Below, in pieces: positions 38,968 through 47,965 of a DNA stretch of 64,000 bases. Position 1 is the stretch's first letter; every line of letters begins with the position of its first letter. The position numbers and the translations under genes are program-made. The notes under the pieces were generated by a model that searched no databases, had not been told where the DNA came from, and saw only the letters and a list, made by a program, of their open reading frames with translations. Source of the stretch: Variovorax sp. DXTD-1 (lineage in GTDB: Bacteria; Pseudomonadota; Gammaproteobacteria; Burkholderiales; Burkholderiaceae_C); contig NZ_RWKH01000020.1 of assembly GCF_003984625.1 (NCBI RefSeq), positions 55,052-119,051 of the forward strand, written 5' to 3'.

Positions 38968-39594
38968 TCAATCCACTGCTGCGATCGACCGGGCGAGGTT
39001 GGCACGCGCCCGCGTTTCGAGCAGCGCATGCATCCGCGGCGTGGTGTAGATCGCCTCTCGCTCGAGGAAGCGGTTCAGGATCGCGCGGCGGCGCGGCCGA
39101 CGGATCTCGTCGGGCACAAAGGCGTATTCGGCATGCACCTGCCGTTCGTACTCGTCGAACCGCGCGCGCTCGGCACCGAGGATCGACAGGTCGATGTCGA
39201 TCAGCAGTTCGGCGTCGCGGCCCTCGGGCACTGCGTCGTGCCGCGTGGCCATGACCAGTGCATGCACGCGCTCAGCCGCTTCTTTAGTCGCTCCTTGCGC
39301 GAGCATCGCACTGCGTGCCCAATCGGCACTGCGAACCTCGTTGTCGTGCGCATGCACGTCGTAGATGGCGTCGTGGAACCACAGCGCGAGCGCCACTTCG
39401 CCGGGGCGCTCGGCCAGTTCTTTCTGTTGCTCGAACCACGCGAGGCATTCGCCCAGATGCTGCATGGTGTGATAGTGGCGCTGCGGCTCGCTGTAGCGGC
39501 GCTGCAACTCGATGCACAGCGCTTCGTCGGCATTGGCCGCGCCAAGTGCCCGCCACGCGGCGCTCCAGTTGTCCAGCAGCGCCTCGGGCGTCAT
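38968..39594 (-). CDS. HD-domain predicted metal-dependent phosphohydrolase
   Basis: This is a 208-residue HD-superfamily protein. Metal-binding residues are recognisable in HYHTMQHLGECL, the HD doublet of LWFHDAIYDVHAHDNE and the late DIDLSILG. The family includes predicted nucleotidases/phosphohydrolases related to YfbR-like and PgpH-type domains; its natural substrate is unknown. It lies 4 bp after the mltB stop on the same strand. It ends the minus-strand run starting at moxR and converges on the metabolite cluster with ~30 bp between stops. Confidence 0.85.
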   Translation of the reverse strand: MTPEALLDNWSAAWRALGAANADEALCIELQRRYSEPQRHYHTMQHLGECLAWFEQQKELAERPGEVALALWFHDAIYDVHAHDNEVRSADWARSAMLAQGATKEAAERVHALVMATRHDAVPEGRDAELLIDIDLSILGAERARFDEYERQVHAEYAFVPDEIRRPRRRAILNRFLEREAIYTTPRMHALLETRARANLARSIAAVD

Positions 39595-39598
39595 GGAG

Positions 39599-40690
39599 TC
39601 ATTGCTCCATGGCGGCCTTGACCTCCTGGCCTAGGTCGAGCACCGACATTGCGTAGTAGCTGCTCCAGTTGTAGCGCGTGATCACGTAGAAGTTGCGCGT
39701 GCCGGCCACGTAGGTCGGCGGTGCGTCGGCACCGTTTTGCAGCTCCACCAATGCCAGCAGCCCCTTGTGGCGCAAGCCATCGCCTTCAGGCACCGCGCCG
39801 GCCGCCACGAAGCTGTCGATGCTGAAGGTGGGCAGGATGTCCGGCGCGAGGAGCAGCGGCTTCTTGAGGCGCTCTTCTTCAAAATGCACCGGGTAGATGG
39901 CCGGCATGCCCGGCGTCCAGCCGAAGGCCTTGAAATAGCTGGCAACGGAGCCGATCACGTCGGCGGTGTTGTCGACCAGGTCGATGCGGTTGTCGCCGTC
40001 GAAGTCGACCGCGTACTTGGCGATGCTGCTCGGCATGAACTGCGGCATGCCCGTGGCGCCGGCATAGCTGCCCACGGGCACCAGCGGGTTTTCGGAGGTG
40101 CGGCTTTCGGTGCTCAAGAAGCTCTCGAGTTCGCCGCGGAAGAAGGCTTCGCGCTCCGCCGCGCGCGGGTGCGCCTGCGGAAAATCGAACGACAGCGTGG
40201 CAAGCGCATCGATCACGCGGAAGTTGCCCATGTTGCGGCCGTAGATGGTTTCGACGCCCACAATGCCCACGATGATTTCCGGCGGCACGCCGTACACCTG
40301 CTCGGCCCGCGCGAGCGTGTCGGCGTTGTTGCGCCAGAAGCGCACGCCCGCCGCAATGCGCGTCGCATCGATGAAGCGGCTGCGATAGACCTGCCAGTTC
40401 TTTACCGAGCCCACGGGGCCGGGCAGCATCAGGCGAGGCACGTTCGGCAGGAAGCGTGCGCTGCCGATGGTGGCGCGCACCCATTCGCGGTCCAGGCCGC
40501 GGCGCTCGGCCACCTCGTCGGCAAAGCGCATGGCGTCCTCGCGCGTGGCATAGGGCGTGCTGCCGGTCACCGTCTTCACGCCGCGGGCGCCGGACGCTTT
40601 CTGGGCTTGTGCCCCCGTGGACCAGGCGCAGCAGGCGGCCAGGAGGGCAATGGAGGCGGCGCGGAAGGGCGCAGGAAAAAAAGATCGCAT
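39599..40690 (-). CDS. mltB: Lytic murein transglycosylase B
   Basis: This is a 363-residue periplasmic peptidoglycan lytic enzyme. A signal peptide (MRSFFPAPFRAASIALLAAC) runs to about residue 29. An LAACC segment could act as a lipobox, as in E. coli MltB. The catalytic Glu lies in IVGVETIYGRNMGNFRV (about residue 147). Other family motifs are PRAAEREAFFRGELE, GSYAGATGMPQFMPSSIAKY and VDFDGDNRIDLVDNTADVIGS (split around residues 232-252). It belongs to the cell-wall oriented minus-strand block with the TgpA-like gene. Confidence 0.93.
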   Translation of the reverse strand: MRSFFPAPFRAASIALLAACCAWSTGAQAQKASGARGVKTVTGSTPYATREDAMRFADEVAERRGLDREWVRATIGSARFLPNVPRLMLPGPVGSVKNWQVYRSRFIDATRIAAGVRFWRNNADTLARAEQVYGVPPEIIVGIVGVETIYGRNMGNFRVIDALATLSFDFPQAHPRAAEREAFFRGELESFLSTESRTSENPLVPVGSYAGATGMPQFMPSSIAKYAVDFDGDNRIDLVDNTADVIGSVASYFKAFGWTPGMPAIYPVHFEEERLKKPLLLAPDILPTFSIDSFVAAGAVPEGDGLRHKGLLALVELQNGADAPPTYVAGTRNFYVITRYNWSSYYAMSVLDLGQEVKAAMEQ

Positions 40691-40745
40691 GGCGCGATTG
40701 TGCCGCCCGTCCGGGAGGCCTCCGGGACCGATGCTCGGCGGGGAT

Positions 40746-42764
40746 TCAGCGCCGGGGATTCACCGCCGGCCAGTTCAGCCGGCGGAACTCACCGCGCAGG
40801 GCCGCCAGCGAAGCAGGGGACGCCTTGGCATAGCGCTGGGCTTCCAGCTTCAGCAGCCAGTCGCGCACCGCGCCGGCTGCCGGGCCGAAGCGCGCCTCGG
40901 CCTGGGCGGCCATCTGGCGCGGTGGCGCCGTTTCCGGGACCTTGAGTCCGGCTTTCGCCAGCTGCGCGCGTGCCTGGCCGAGCAGGCGCAGCCAGGGGTC
41001 GTGCTGGCTGCGCTCCCACAGCGTCCAGGCGGCACCGGCGAGGCTCGCGCCCACCAGCAGGTACAGCAGCACATAGGCCAGGTCTTCGAGGCTGGGGGCT
41101 TCGAAGCCGATGCTTTTGAGCAGGTTGAGCTGGCGGCTCTGGGTGTAGTTGAGCACCCACTGGTTCCAGCTGTTGTTCACCGCTTCCCAGGCGGCGCGCA
41201 CGTTCTGTGCGAGCGTGGGGCTCATAGCGCCGATGGCGCCGGCAAAGAGGCCCGGCTGCGGTGCAAGCCGCTGGAACTGGCCGACCCGGCCAGGCGATAC
41301 GGCCGCGGTGGGGTCCACGCGCACCCAACCCATCCCTTCTTGCCAGACTTCGGTCCACGCGTGCGCATCGCTCTGGCGCAGTATCCAGTAGTCGTCGACG
41401 CTGTTGAGTTCACCGCCCTGGTAGCCGGTCACGATGCGCGCCGGAATGCCCAGCCCGCGCATCAGCACCACGAAAGCCGAGGCGATGTGTTCGCAGAAAC
41501 CTTCCTTGCGATCGAACCAGAACTCGTCGGCCGTGTTGGCGCCATACACGCCGGGTTCCAGCGTGTAGGTGTAGCCGCCGGTGCGCAGCCGTTGCATCGC
41601 GGCACGCACGAAGGCGGCGGTATCGGCGTTGGCAAGCTCGGGCTGGGCGCGCATTTCCTCCGCGAGCGCGGCGGTGCGCGGGTTCAGGCCGGGCGGCAGG
41701 GCCAGGTAAGGCCGCAGCGCGCCGGTCTGCCGAGTCGGGCCGCTCAGGAACTGGGTGTAGCTCTCGGCGCGATAACGCACGAGGTCGGAAACCGGCCGGT
41801 TGGCGAGCCATTGCAGGTCGGGCGTTCCCGTCACTTCGAAGCCCGGCGCCTCGGGGGCGCTTTGCGCGGCATCGAGCGTGAGCAGCCAGGGCCTATGGTT
41901 GGGCTCGAGCGTGATCTCGTAGCGCACCGGCGCGCCGCTGGTGCGCAGGTTGGCCGACGATTGCCCGCCGCGCGCCCACGGTGGCAGCGCAATCCATTCA
42001 CGCCCGTCGAACTGCGTCAGCACCGGGCCGCGAAAGTACATCTGGCTTTGCGGCGGTGCACGATCATTGTCGAACTTGATGCGTGCCGCAATGCTGTCGT
42101 CGAGCGCCAGTTCGGCGATGGCGCCCACGCGCATGGTGTTCGAGAGCCCCGTGCGGCCCGCCATGGCGTCGCTGGGCGTACCCCACAGCGGCGCGAACCG
42201 AGGAAACAGCAGGAACAACGCGAGCATGATCGGCGCGCCCAGCAGGGCCATCCAGCTGGCGGTACGGGCGGCCTGCATGAGCGGCGGCTTGCCCACAGGC
42301 ATGTGCGCATTGACAAGCGCGGTCAATAGGCCCAGCAGCGCGAGCAGCATGGTGAACGCCGTCATCAGCGACTGCGAATAGAAGAAGTTCGTCAGCATCG
42401 CGAAGAAGCCGAGGAAGAACAGCACGAAGGCATCCCTTCGCGCGCGCAATTCCAGCGTCTTGAGCGCCAGCAAGATAACGACCAGCGTGACGCCCGGGTC
42501 GCGGCCGAGCAGGGTGCGGTGGGTGGCGAAGGTGGCGGCTACGGCCAGCGCCAGCAGGCCGGCGCGCCACCATTTGCTTGGAAGGGGGCGGGCCTCGATG
42601 GCCAGCGTGCCGCGCCACACCAGGACCATTGCGGTGATGGCGGTGCACCACCACGGCAGGTTCTCGGCCTGCGGCAAGACAATCAGCGCAATGACCGAGA
42701 GCAGGAACAGCGTGTCCCGGGCGTCCCTCGGCAGCGCCGCGATCTCGCGCCTGAACTTGTTCAT
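40746..42764 (-). CDS. TgpA-like membrane transglutaminase (DUF3488/TgpA family)
   Basis: This is a 672-residue inner-membrane protein. Six or so N-terminal helices (from TLFLLSVIALIVLPQ) are followed by a large periplasmic transglutaminase-like domain. The triad is Cys in KEGFCEHIASAF, His in SDAHAWTEVW and Asp in WVRVDPTAAV. One helix and a cytoplasmic tail end the protein. TgpA is essential in Pseudomonas aeruginosa, but its substrate is not settled. The MoxR-DUF58-TgpA gene order is the standard arrangement. The start at 42764 removes 37 residues of non-membrane upstream frame. Confidence 0.92.
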   Translation of the reverse strand: MNKFRREIAALPRDARDTLFLLSVIALIVLPQAENLPWWCTAITAMVLVWRGTLAIEARPLPSKWWRAGLLALAVAATFATHRTLLGRDPGVTLVVILLALKTLELRARRDAFVLFFLGFFAMLTNFFYSQSLMTAFTMLLALLGLLTALVNAHMPVGKPPLMQAARTASWMALLGAPIMLALFLLFPRFAPLWGTPSDAMAGRTGLSNTMRVGAIAELALDDSIAARIKFDNDRAPPQSQMYFRGPVLTQFDGREWIALPPWARGGQSSANLRTSGAPVRYEITLEPNHRPWLLTLDAAQSAPEAPGFEVTGTPDLQWLANRPVSDLVRYRAESYTQFLSGPTRQTGALRPYLALPPGLNPRTAALAEEMRAQPELANADTAAFVRAAMQRLRTGGYTYTLEPGVYGANTADEFWFDRKEGFCEHIASAFVVLMRGLGIPARIVTGYQGGELNSVDDYWILRQSDAHAWTEVWQEGMGWVRVDPTAAVSPGRVGQFQRLAPQPGLFAGAIGAMSPTLAQNVRAAWEAVNNSWNQWVLNYTQSRQLNLLKSIGFEAPSLEDLAYVLLYLLVGASLAGAAWTLWERSQHDPWLRLLGQARAQLAKAGLKVPETAPPRQMAAQAEARFGPAAGAVRDWLLKLEAQRYAKASPASLAALRGEFRRLNWPAVNPRR

Positions 42765-42798
42765 GCGCGGTGCTCCTTGCGGGAGGAAAGGGCTGCGT

Positions 42799-43770
42799 TC
42801 AGCATAGTGCCAAGGCCTCCAGGCAGGCCCTGCGGTGGGCTTCGCCCTGCGAGGGCTGCACCACCCGTCCGGCAATGCGGATTCCGTAGTCCACGCCCAG
42901 GCGGTCCGCCATCAACACCCATGCGCAGAGCCGAGATGCGCGGGCCTCGGTCTCGGCGAGGTTGGTGGCCTGCGCGTCGAGCCAGAGTTCCTCGCGCTGG
43001 GTCTGCTGCGTGTCCCGGCTCACGAGTTCTTCAGACCCGGTGGCTTGCGCCCGGGCCGCTTTTTTCCAGACCACCAGCTTGAGCGGATCGCCACGCCGGT
43101 ACGACCGCAGACCGTCATATTCACCGGCCGAGTGGGAGCGCAGGGCGGCCGATGTCGCGGCCGGGCCGGAGAGGGGTTCGCCGGGCGGCAACGGCGGCGG
43201 GTGCGCTTCGGGTGTCGGGTAGACCAGCATCTGCGCGGCCGGCCGCCACACCGTCCAGACGCGGAATGTTCCCAGCGGAAAGCGGGTTTCGGCGGTGAGC
43301 GGCGGCACGGGGTGAAGGCCGCGCCTTTCGGGCTTGAACGCAATCTCGACGGTGGAGGTGCCTTCGGCCGGCACGTCCGTCCAGGCCCACTGGCCGCTGC
43401 CGCGCACGGCCATGCCGATGCCGTAGCGCACGCTGCGCCGCGTGTTGTGCAGCACCACCCGAAAGACCGCGGCGGCGCCCGCATAGTGCGCATCGGGCGG
43501 CGTCAGGTGCATGGCCAGCCCGCGCAACGTGGCATGGCAGACGTGGATGCCCACGGCCACGCTGCCCGCGAGCAGGAAGGTCAGCAGGTAGCCCAGGTTG
43601 AGCTGGTAGTTGATCGACGCGACCAGCAGCACCAGCAGCGTGGCGGCCAGCGTCCAGCCTGCGCGCGTGGGCACGATGTAGACGTTGCGCTGCGTGAGCT
43701 CCAGCGTGTCCGAAGGCGGCCGGCGCGACAAGAACCAGCCGTCGATGCGCGAGCGTAGCGACGCGATCAT
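42799..43770 (-). CDS. DUF58 domain protein
   Basis: This 323-residue protein has two N-terminal membrane helices (GWTLAATLLVLLVASINYQLN and LGYLLTFLLAGSVAVGIHV) and a soluble domain bearing the DUF58 signature GEYDGLRSYRRGDPLKLVVWKKAAR (about 222-246). DUF58 proteins are encoded with MoxR ATPases and carry a von Willebrand-like fold; they are thought to be remodelled by MoxR. ATG at 43770 is preferred. A TTG nine bases upstream is possible. Confidence 0.92.
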   Translation of the reverse strand: MIASLRSRIDGWFLSRRPPSDTLELTQRNVYIVPTRAGWTLAATLLVLLVASINYQLNLGYLLTFLLAGSVAVGIHVCHATLRGLAMHLTPPDAHYAGAAAVFRVVLHNTRRSVRYGIGMAVRGSGQWAWTDVPAEGTSTVEIAFKPERRGLHPVPPLTAETRFPLGTFRVWTVWRPAAQMLVYPTPEAHPPPLPPGEPLSGPAATSAALRSHSAGEYDGLRSYRRGDPLKLVVWKKAARAQATGSEELVSRDTQQTQREELWLDAQATNLAETEARASRLCAWVLMADRLGVDYGIRIAGRVVQPSQGEAHRRACLEALALC

Positions 43771-43795
43771 CGGTGGCAAACGAGATCGTTCATCG

Positions 43796-44728
43796 TTAAG
43801 GCAGCGGCACGTCCGCGATCATCGCGCGCACCTGCTCCACGGCGCCGCGGCCGGCGTCTCCCACGGGCGTGAGGCGGTGCGCAATCGTCTGCGGCAGGAT
43901 CGATTGCACATCGTCCGGCGCAACGTAGCTGCGGTTGGCCAGCAGCGCCTGCGCCTTGGCGGCGCGCAGCACCGCAATGCCGGCGCGGGGCGAAAGGCCC
44001 TGCAAGAACCACCGGCCGGAGCGCGTGGCGGCGATCAGGTCTTGCACGTAGTTCAAAAGCGGCTCGGCCGCATGCACCTGCTGAACGCGCTGCTGCAGTG
44101 CCGTGAGCTCGCCCGCGGTCAGCAGCGAGGGCAGGGTGGCCAGCATTTCGCGGCGGTCGGCACCCGCGAGCAGTTCGCGCTCGGCCGCGCGGTCGGGGTA
44201 GCCCAGCGAAATACGCATGAGGAACCGGTCGAGCTGCGACTCCGGCAACGCGAAGGTGCCGAGCTGGTCCTGCGGGTTCTGCGTGGCAATCACGAAGAAT
44301 GGCGTGGGCAGCGGCCGCGTCTCTCCTTCGATGGTGACCTGCTTTTCTTCCATGGCCTCGAGCAGGGCGCTCTGGGTCTTGGGGCTGGCACGGTTGATTT
44401 CGTCCGCCAGCAGCACCTGCGCGAAGATGGGGCCGGGATGGAACACGAAGGCCTGCTGGCCCCGGTCGTAGATGGCCACGCCCGACAGGTCGCCCGGCAT
44501 CAGGTCGGCCGTGAACTGAACGCGCGAGAACTGCAGGCCGAAGGTGTGCGAGAGCGCATGGGCGAGGGTGGTCTTGCCGACCCCCGGCACATCCTCGATG
44601 AGCAGGTGCCCGCCCGCCAGCAGGCAGGCCACGCAGTCGCGCACTTGCGCCTCTTTGCCGACGATCACCGTGTTAAGCTGATTCAGCAAAGTGGCAAGCT
44701 TCGCAGCAACGTCCATATTTGTATCCAT
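43796..44728 (-). CDS. MoxR-family AAA+ ATPase
   Basis: This is a 310-residue AAA+ chaperone-like ATPase. Walker A is GVGKTTLAH in EDVPGVGKTTLAHAL, Walker B is LLADEINRASPKTQSALLEA, and sensor 1 lies in FFVIATQNPQDQLGTFALPE. It likely acts on the DUF58 protein encoded 25 bp downstream and on assembly of the membrane transglutaminase complex. The start could be 44728 or the internal Met at 44716. It faces the histone-deacetylase-like gene divergently across a 74-bp promoter region. Confidence 0.93.
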   Translation of the reverse strand: MDTNMDVAAKLATLLNQLNTVIVGKEAQVRDCVACLLAGGHLLIEDVPGVGKTTLAHALSHTFGLQFSRVQFTADLMPGDLSGVAIYDRGQQAFVFHPGPIFAQVLLADEINRASPKTQSALLEAMEEKQVTIEGETRPLPTPFFVIATQNPQDQLGTFALPESQLDRFLMRISLGYPDRAAERELLAGADRREMLATLPSLLTAGELTALQQRVQQVHAAEPLLNYVQDLIAATRSGRWFLQGLSPRAGIAVLRAAKAQALLANRSYVAPDDVQSILPQTIAHRLTPVGDAGRGAVEQVRAMIADVPLP

Positions 44729-44802
44729 ATGCAAACGATACCGTAAGACCGCGCGGCCCCATGCTGTGTGAGGTCTAGATACGACAGAGACACGGCAAAG
44801 AG

Positions 44803-45756
44803 ATGGGCAAGACCGGCTACTTCACACATCGCGATTGCTGGAAGCACGACATGGGACGGGGCCACCCCGAATGTCCCGAGCGGCTGGATGCCATCGAAGA
44901 CAGGCTGCTGCTGACCGGCGTGGGCGACGCCCTCGAACACCGGGACGTGCCGCTGGCCACCCTTGCCCAGATCACCCGGGCGCACAGCGAAGCGCATCTG
45001 GAACACCTCGAAGAGCTCCACCAGCGCCTGGTGGCGGACGAGCCGGCCGGCGGGCCGGCCCATGCGATGCTCGACCCTGACACCATCCTGAACCGCTACA
45101 CGCTGCTGGCCGCGCGCCGGGCCGCCGGAGCCGCCATTGCCGCCACTGACGCGGTGATGGCCGGCGAGGTCGACAACGCCTTCTGCTCGGTGCGTCCGCC
45201 CGGGCACCACGCCTGCCGCGAGCAGGCCATGGGTTTCTGCTTTCTGAACAACGTGGCCATTGCGGCGCGGCATGCGCTCGAGGTGCATGGCCTGGAGCGC
45301 GTGGCGGTGGTCGACTTCGACGTGCACCACGGCAACGGCACCGAAAACATTCTTTCGAACGACCCGCGCGTGCTGATGGTGGGCTTCTTCCAGCACCCGT
45401 TCTACCCGTACAGCGGCACCGACCATCCGGCCTCGAACATGCTGAACCTGCCGATTCCGGCCTATACCAAGGGCATGGACGTGCGCGAGCTGATCGAGGC
45501 CGCCTGGATGCCCCGGCTCGAAGAGTTCGGGCCCGAAATGATCTTCGTGAGCGCAGGCTTCGACGCCCACCGCGAGGACGACCTGGGCCAGCTCGGGCTC
45601 ACCGAGAACGACTTCGCCTGGATCACGAGCCGCATCCAGGACGTGGCCAAGCGCCATTCGCGCGGGCGCATCGTCTCGATGCTCGAGGGCGGCTACAACC
45701 TCGATGCGCTGGCGCGCAGCGTGGAAGCGCACATCCGCGTCCTGGCCGATCTGTAA
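44803..45756 (+). CDS. Histone deacetylase/acetoin utilisation AcuC-family deacetylase
   Basis: This is a 317-residue zinc-dependent amidohydrolase of the arginase/deacetylase fold. Catalytic markers are RPPGHHA (tandem His), VVDFDVHHGNGT (zinc Asp and His) and SAGFDAHRED (second zinc Asp). In bacteria such enzymes deacetylate polyamines, acetoin-related targets or lysines; the substrate cannot be chosen from sequence. Start ATG at 44803. It is followed 24 bp later by an mscS gene on the same strand. Confidence 0.9.
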   Translation: MGKTGYFTHRDCWKHDMGRGHPECPERLDAIEDRLLLTGVGDALEHRDVPLATLAQITRAHSEAHLEHLEELHQRLVADEPAGGPAHAMLDPDTILNRYTLLAARRAAGAAIAATDAVMAGEVDNAFCSVRPPGHHACREQAMGFCFLNNVAIAARHALEVHGLERVAVVDFDVHHGNGTENILSNDPRVLMVGFFQHPFYPYSGTDHPASNMLNLPIPAYTKGMDVRELIEAAWMPRLEEFGPEMIFVSAGFDAHREDDLGQLGLTENDFAWITSRIQDVAKRHSRGRIVSMLEGGYNLDALARSVEAHIRVLADL

Positions 45757-45780
45757 CGCCGCGGGCGCGAATACGGCGCC

Positions 45781-47076
45781 ATGTTTTCCCAAGAGATGAA
45801 TTTCAACGATTTCACACAACGATTGGCGCAGGTCGACGCGCGCGGCCTGGGCATTGAACTGGCGGCGCTGGTGGCTTGCGTGGCCCTGGCCTGGATGGCA
45901 AGCCGCTGGTTCGGGCGCGACCAGCCCAAGGATTCGATCTGGTTCGGCGAGCGCACCTTCGACGGCGTGCTGTTCCCTCTGCTGGCGCTGGTGTTCACCG
46001 AGCTCGCCCGCCGCCTGGTGACCGGCTTCCAGCCGGTGCTGGTGCTGCGTATCGCGGTATCGGTTTTCCTGTCGCTGCTGGTCATTCGCCTGTTCGCGCG
46101 GGTGATGAGGGCGGTTTTCCCCGCCTCCAACCTGGTGCGGCTGCTGGAGCGCACGATTTCCTGGCTGGCCTGGATTGCCGCCATTCTCTGGATCGTCGGG
46201 CTGCTGCCGCCCGTGCTGGCCGAACTCGACAACATCACCCTCTCGTTCGGCAAGACGCGCGTCAGCCTGCAAACCATCATCCAGGGGGCGCTGTCCGCGG
46301 GGCTGGTGCTGGTGATTGCTCTGTGGATTGCCGCCACCATCGAGAAGCGCATCCTGCTGGAGGCGGTGACCGACCTGTCGATGCGCAAGGTGGCGTCGAA
46401 CGCGATTCGCGCCATCCTGCTGCTGGTCGGGCTCCTGTTCGCGCTGTCGGCGGTGGGGGTCGACCTCACGGCGCTTTCGGTGCTGGGCGGTGCGCTGGGC
46501 GTGGGCCTGGGTTTCGGCTTGCAGAAGCTGGCGGCCAACTATGTGAGCGGGTTCGTCATCCTGCTGGAGCGCTCCATCCGCATCGGCGACAACGTCAAGG
46601 TCGACACCTTCGAAGGCCGCATCACCGACATCAAGACCCGCTACACGCTCATCCGTGCCGGCAACGGGCGCGAAGCCATCGTGCCGAACGAGTCGCTCAT
46701 CACCAGCCGGGTCGAGAACCTCTCGATGGCGGACCGCAAGTTCAACATCACGACCAGCATCGTGGTGGGGTACGACAGCGACGTGGCGCAGGTCCAGTCG
46801 ATTCTTTGCGGGGCTGCCAAATCGCAAGAGCGCGTGATGACCGATCCGGAGCCGGTCACCTATCTCTCCAGCTTTGCGCCCGACGGGCTCGAGTTCATCC
46901 TGAACTTCTGGGTCGCAGACCCCGACAAGGGCAAGGACAACGTTCGCTCGGCCATCAACATCGCCATTCTGGAAGGCCTGCGCAGCGCGGGCATCGACAT
47001 TCCGTACCCCCAGCGCGTGCTGCGTGTCGAGTCGCTGCCGGCCGGCGTTTCGGGCACCCCCGACGCTGCCGTATAA
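45781..47076 (+). CDS. MscS-family mechanosensitive ion channel
   Basis: This is a 431-residue inner-membrane channel that opens under turgor. About four to five helices precede the pore-lining TM3 and beta domain. The signature SVLGGALGVGLGFGLQKLAA, then NYVSGFVILLERSIRIGD, covers the pore helix and its kink. The C-terminal cytoplasmic vestibule (NITTSIVVGYDSDVAQVQ) is complete. It is longer than E. coli MscS (286 residues) because of extra N-terminal helices. Its TAA stop lies within a TATAAT at 47072-47077 that may serve the downstream etf promoter. Confidence 0.92.
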   Translation: MFSQEMNFNDFTQRLAQVDARGLGIELAALVACVALAWMASRWFGRDQPKDSIWFGERTFDGVLFPLLALVFTELARRLVTGFQPVLVLRIAVSVFLSLLVIRLFARVMRAVFPASNLVRLLERTISWLAWIAAILWIVGLLPPVLAELDNITLSFGKTRVSLQTIIQGALSAGLVLVIALWIAATIEKRILLEAVTDLSMRKVASNAIRAILLLVGLLFALSAVGVDLTALSVLGGALGVGLGFGLQKLAANYVSGFVILLERSIRIGDNVKVDTFEGRITDIKTRYTLIRAGNGREAIVPNESLITSRVENLSMADRKFNITTSIVVGYDSDVAQVQSILCGAAKSQERVMTDPEPVTYLSSFAPDGLEFILNFWVADPDKGKDNVRSAINIAILEGLRSAGIDIPYPQRVLRVESLPAGVSGTPDAAV

Positions 47077-47099
47077 TCACGGAAAAGCACGATCGTTCT
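47072..47099 (+). promoter_or_regulatory. Candidate etfBA promoter -10 and overlapping operator palindrome
   Basis: A TATAAT at 47072-47077 is followed by an imperfect palindrome AGCACGATCGTTCT (47086-47099, one mismatch per half-site) at about the expected transcription start. TetR-type fatty-acid regulators use palindromes of this length. No clear -35 box is visible. The TATAAT also contains the mscS stop, so it could be chance. Confidence 0.4.
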
Positions 47100-47213
47100 T
47101 TTTTTGTTGCCCCGCAGTGCAATCGCCATGAAAGCAGAGGCGGCAAAGGTCGGACTCTAGAATGACCGGCTGCCCTCGAAGCCCCCTTTTTGCAATCCAA
47201 TGGAGTCAAGTCA

Positions 47214-47963
47214 ATGAAGGTTCTAGTGCCTGTCAAACGGGTCGTCGATTACAACGTCAAGGTGCGCGTGAAGAGCGACGGCACCGGGGTGGACATTGCC
47301 AACGTCAAGATGAGCATGAACCCCTTCGACGAGATCGCCGTTGAAGAAGCCGTTCGCCTGAAAGAGAAGGGCGTTGTGACCGAAGTCATCGCCGTTTCCT
47401 GCGGCGATGCCAAGTGCCAGGAAACCCTGCGCACCGCCATGGCCATCGGCGCCGACCGCGGCATCCTGGTCGAGACCACCGAAGAGCTCCAGCCCCTGGC
47501 CGTTGCCAAGCTGCTCAAGGCGCTGGTCGAGAAGGAACAGCCCCAGCTCATCATCCTGGGCAAGCAGGCGATCGACGACGACGCCAATCAAACCGGCCAG
47601 ATGCTCGCCGCCCTGACCGACCTGCCGCAAGCCACCTTCGCCTCCAAGGTCGAAGTGGCCGACGGCAAGGCCACCGTGACGCGCGAAGTCGACGGTGGCC
47701 TGGAAACCATCCAGCTCAGCCTGCCGGCCGTCATCACGACCGACCTGCGCCTGAACGAGCCGCGCTACGTCACCCTGCCCAACATCATGAAGGCAAAGAA
47801 GAAGCAGCTCGACACCTTCAAGCCCGAAGACCTGGGCGTGGACGTGAAGCCCCGCCTGAAGACCCTGAAGGTCAGCGAGCCGCCCAAGCGCGGCGCCGGC
47901 ATCAAGGTGCCCGATGTTGCAACGCTGGTGGACAAACTGAAGAACGAAGCGAAGGTGATCTGA
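47214..47963 (+). CDS. etfB: Electron transfer flavoprotein beta subunit
   Basis: This is a 249-residue subunit of the heterodimeric ETF that carries electrons from acyl-CoA dehydrogenases to ETF:quinone oxidoreductase. It starts MKVLVPVKRVVDYNVKVRVK and contains the signature LRLNEPRYVTLPNIMKAKKK (about 182-201) that binds AMP and docks dehydrogenases. ATG at 47214 aligns with the conserved N-terminus. Two bases separate it from etfA. An acyl-CoA dehydrogenase gene follows, so electron donor and carrier are encoded together. Confidence 0.96.
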   Translation: MKVLVPVKRVVDYNVKVRVKSDGTGVDIANVKMSMNPFDEIAVEEAVRLKEKGVVTEVIAVSCGDAKCQETLRTAMAIGADRGILVETTEELQPLAVAKLLKALVEKEQPQLIILGKQAIDDDANQTGQMLAALTDLPQATFASKVEVADGKATVTREVDGGLETIQLSLPAVITTDLRLNEPRYVTLPNIMKAKKKQLDTFKPEDLGVDVKPRLKTLKVSEPPKRGAGIKVPDVATLVDKLKNEAKVI

Positions 47964-47965
47964 AC

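Noticed and set aside
44683..46827. A 714-codon minus-strand frame opposite the deacetylase and MscS genes
   Set aside because: It covers two well-supported genes and an intergenic region; shadow composition.
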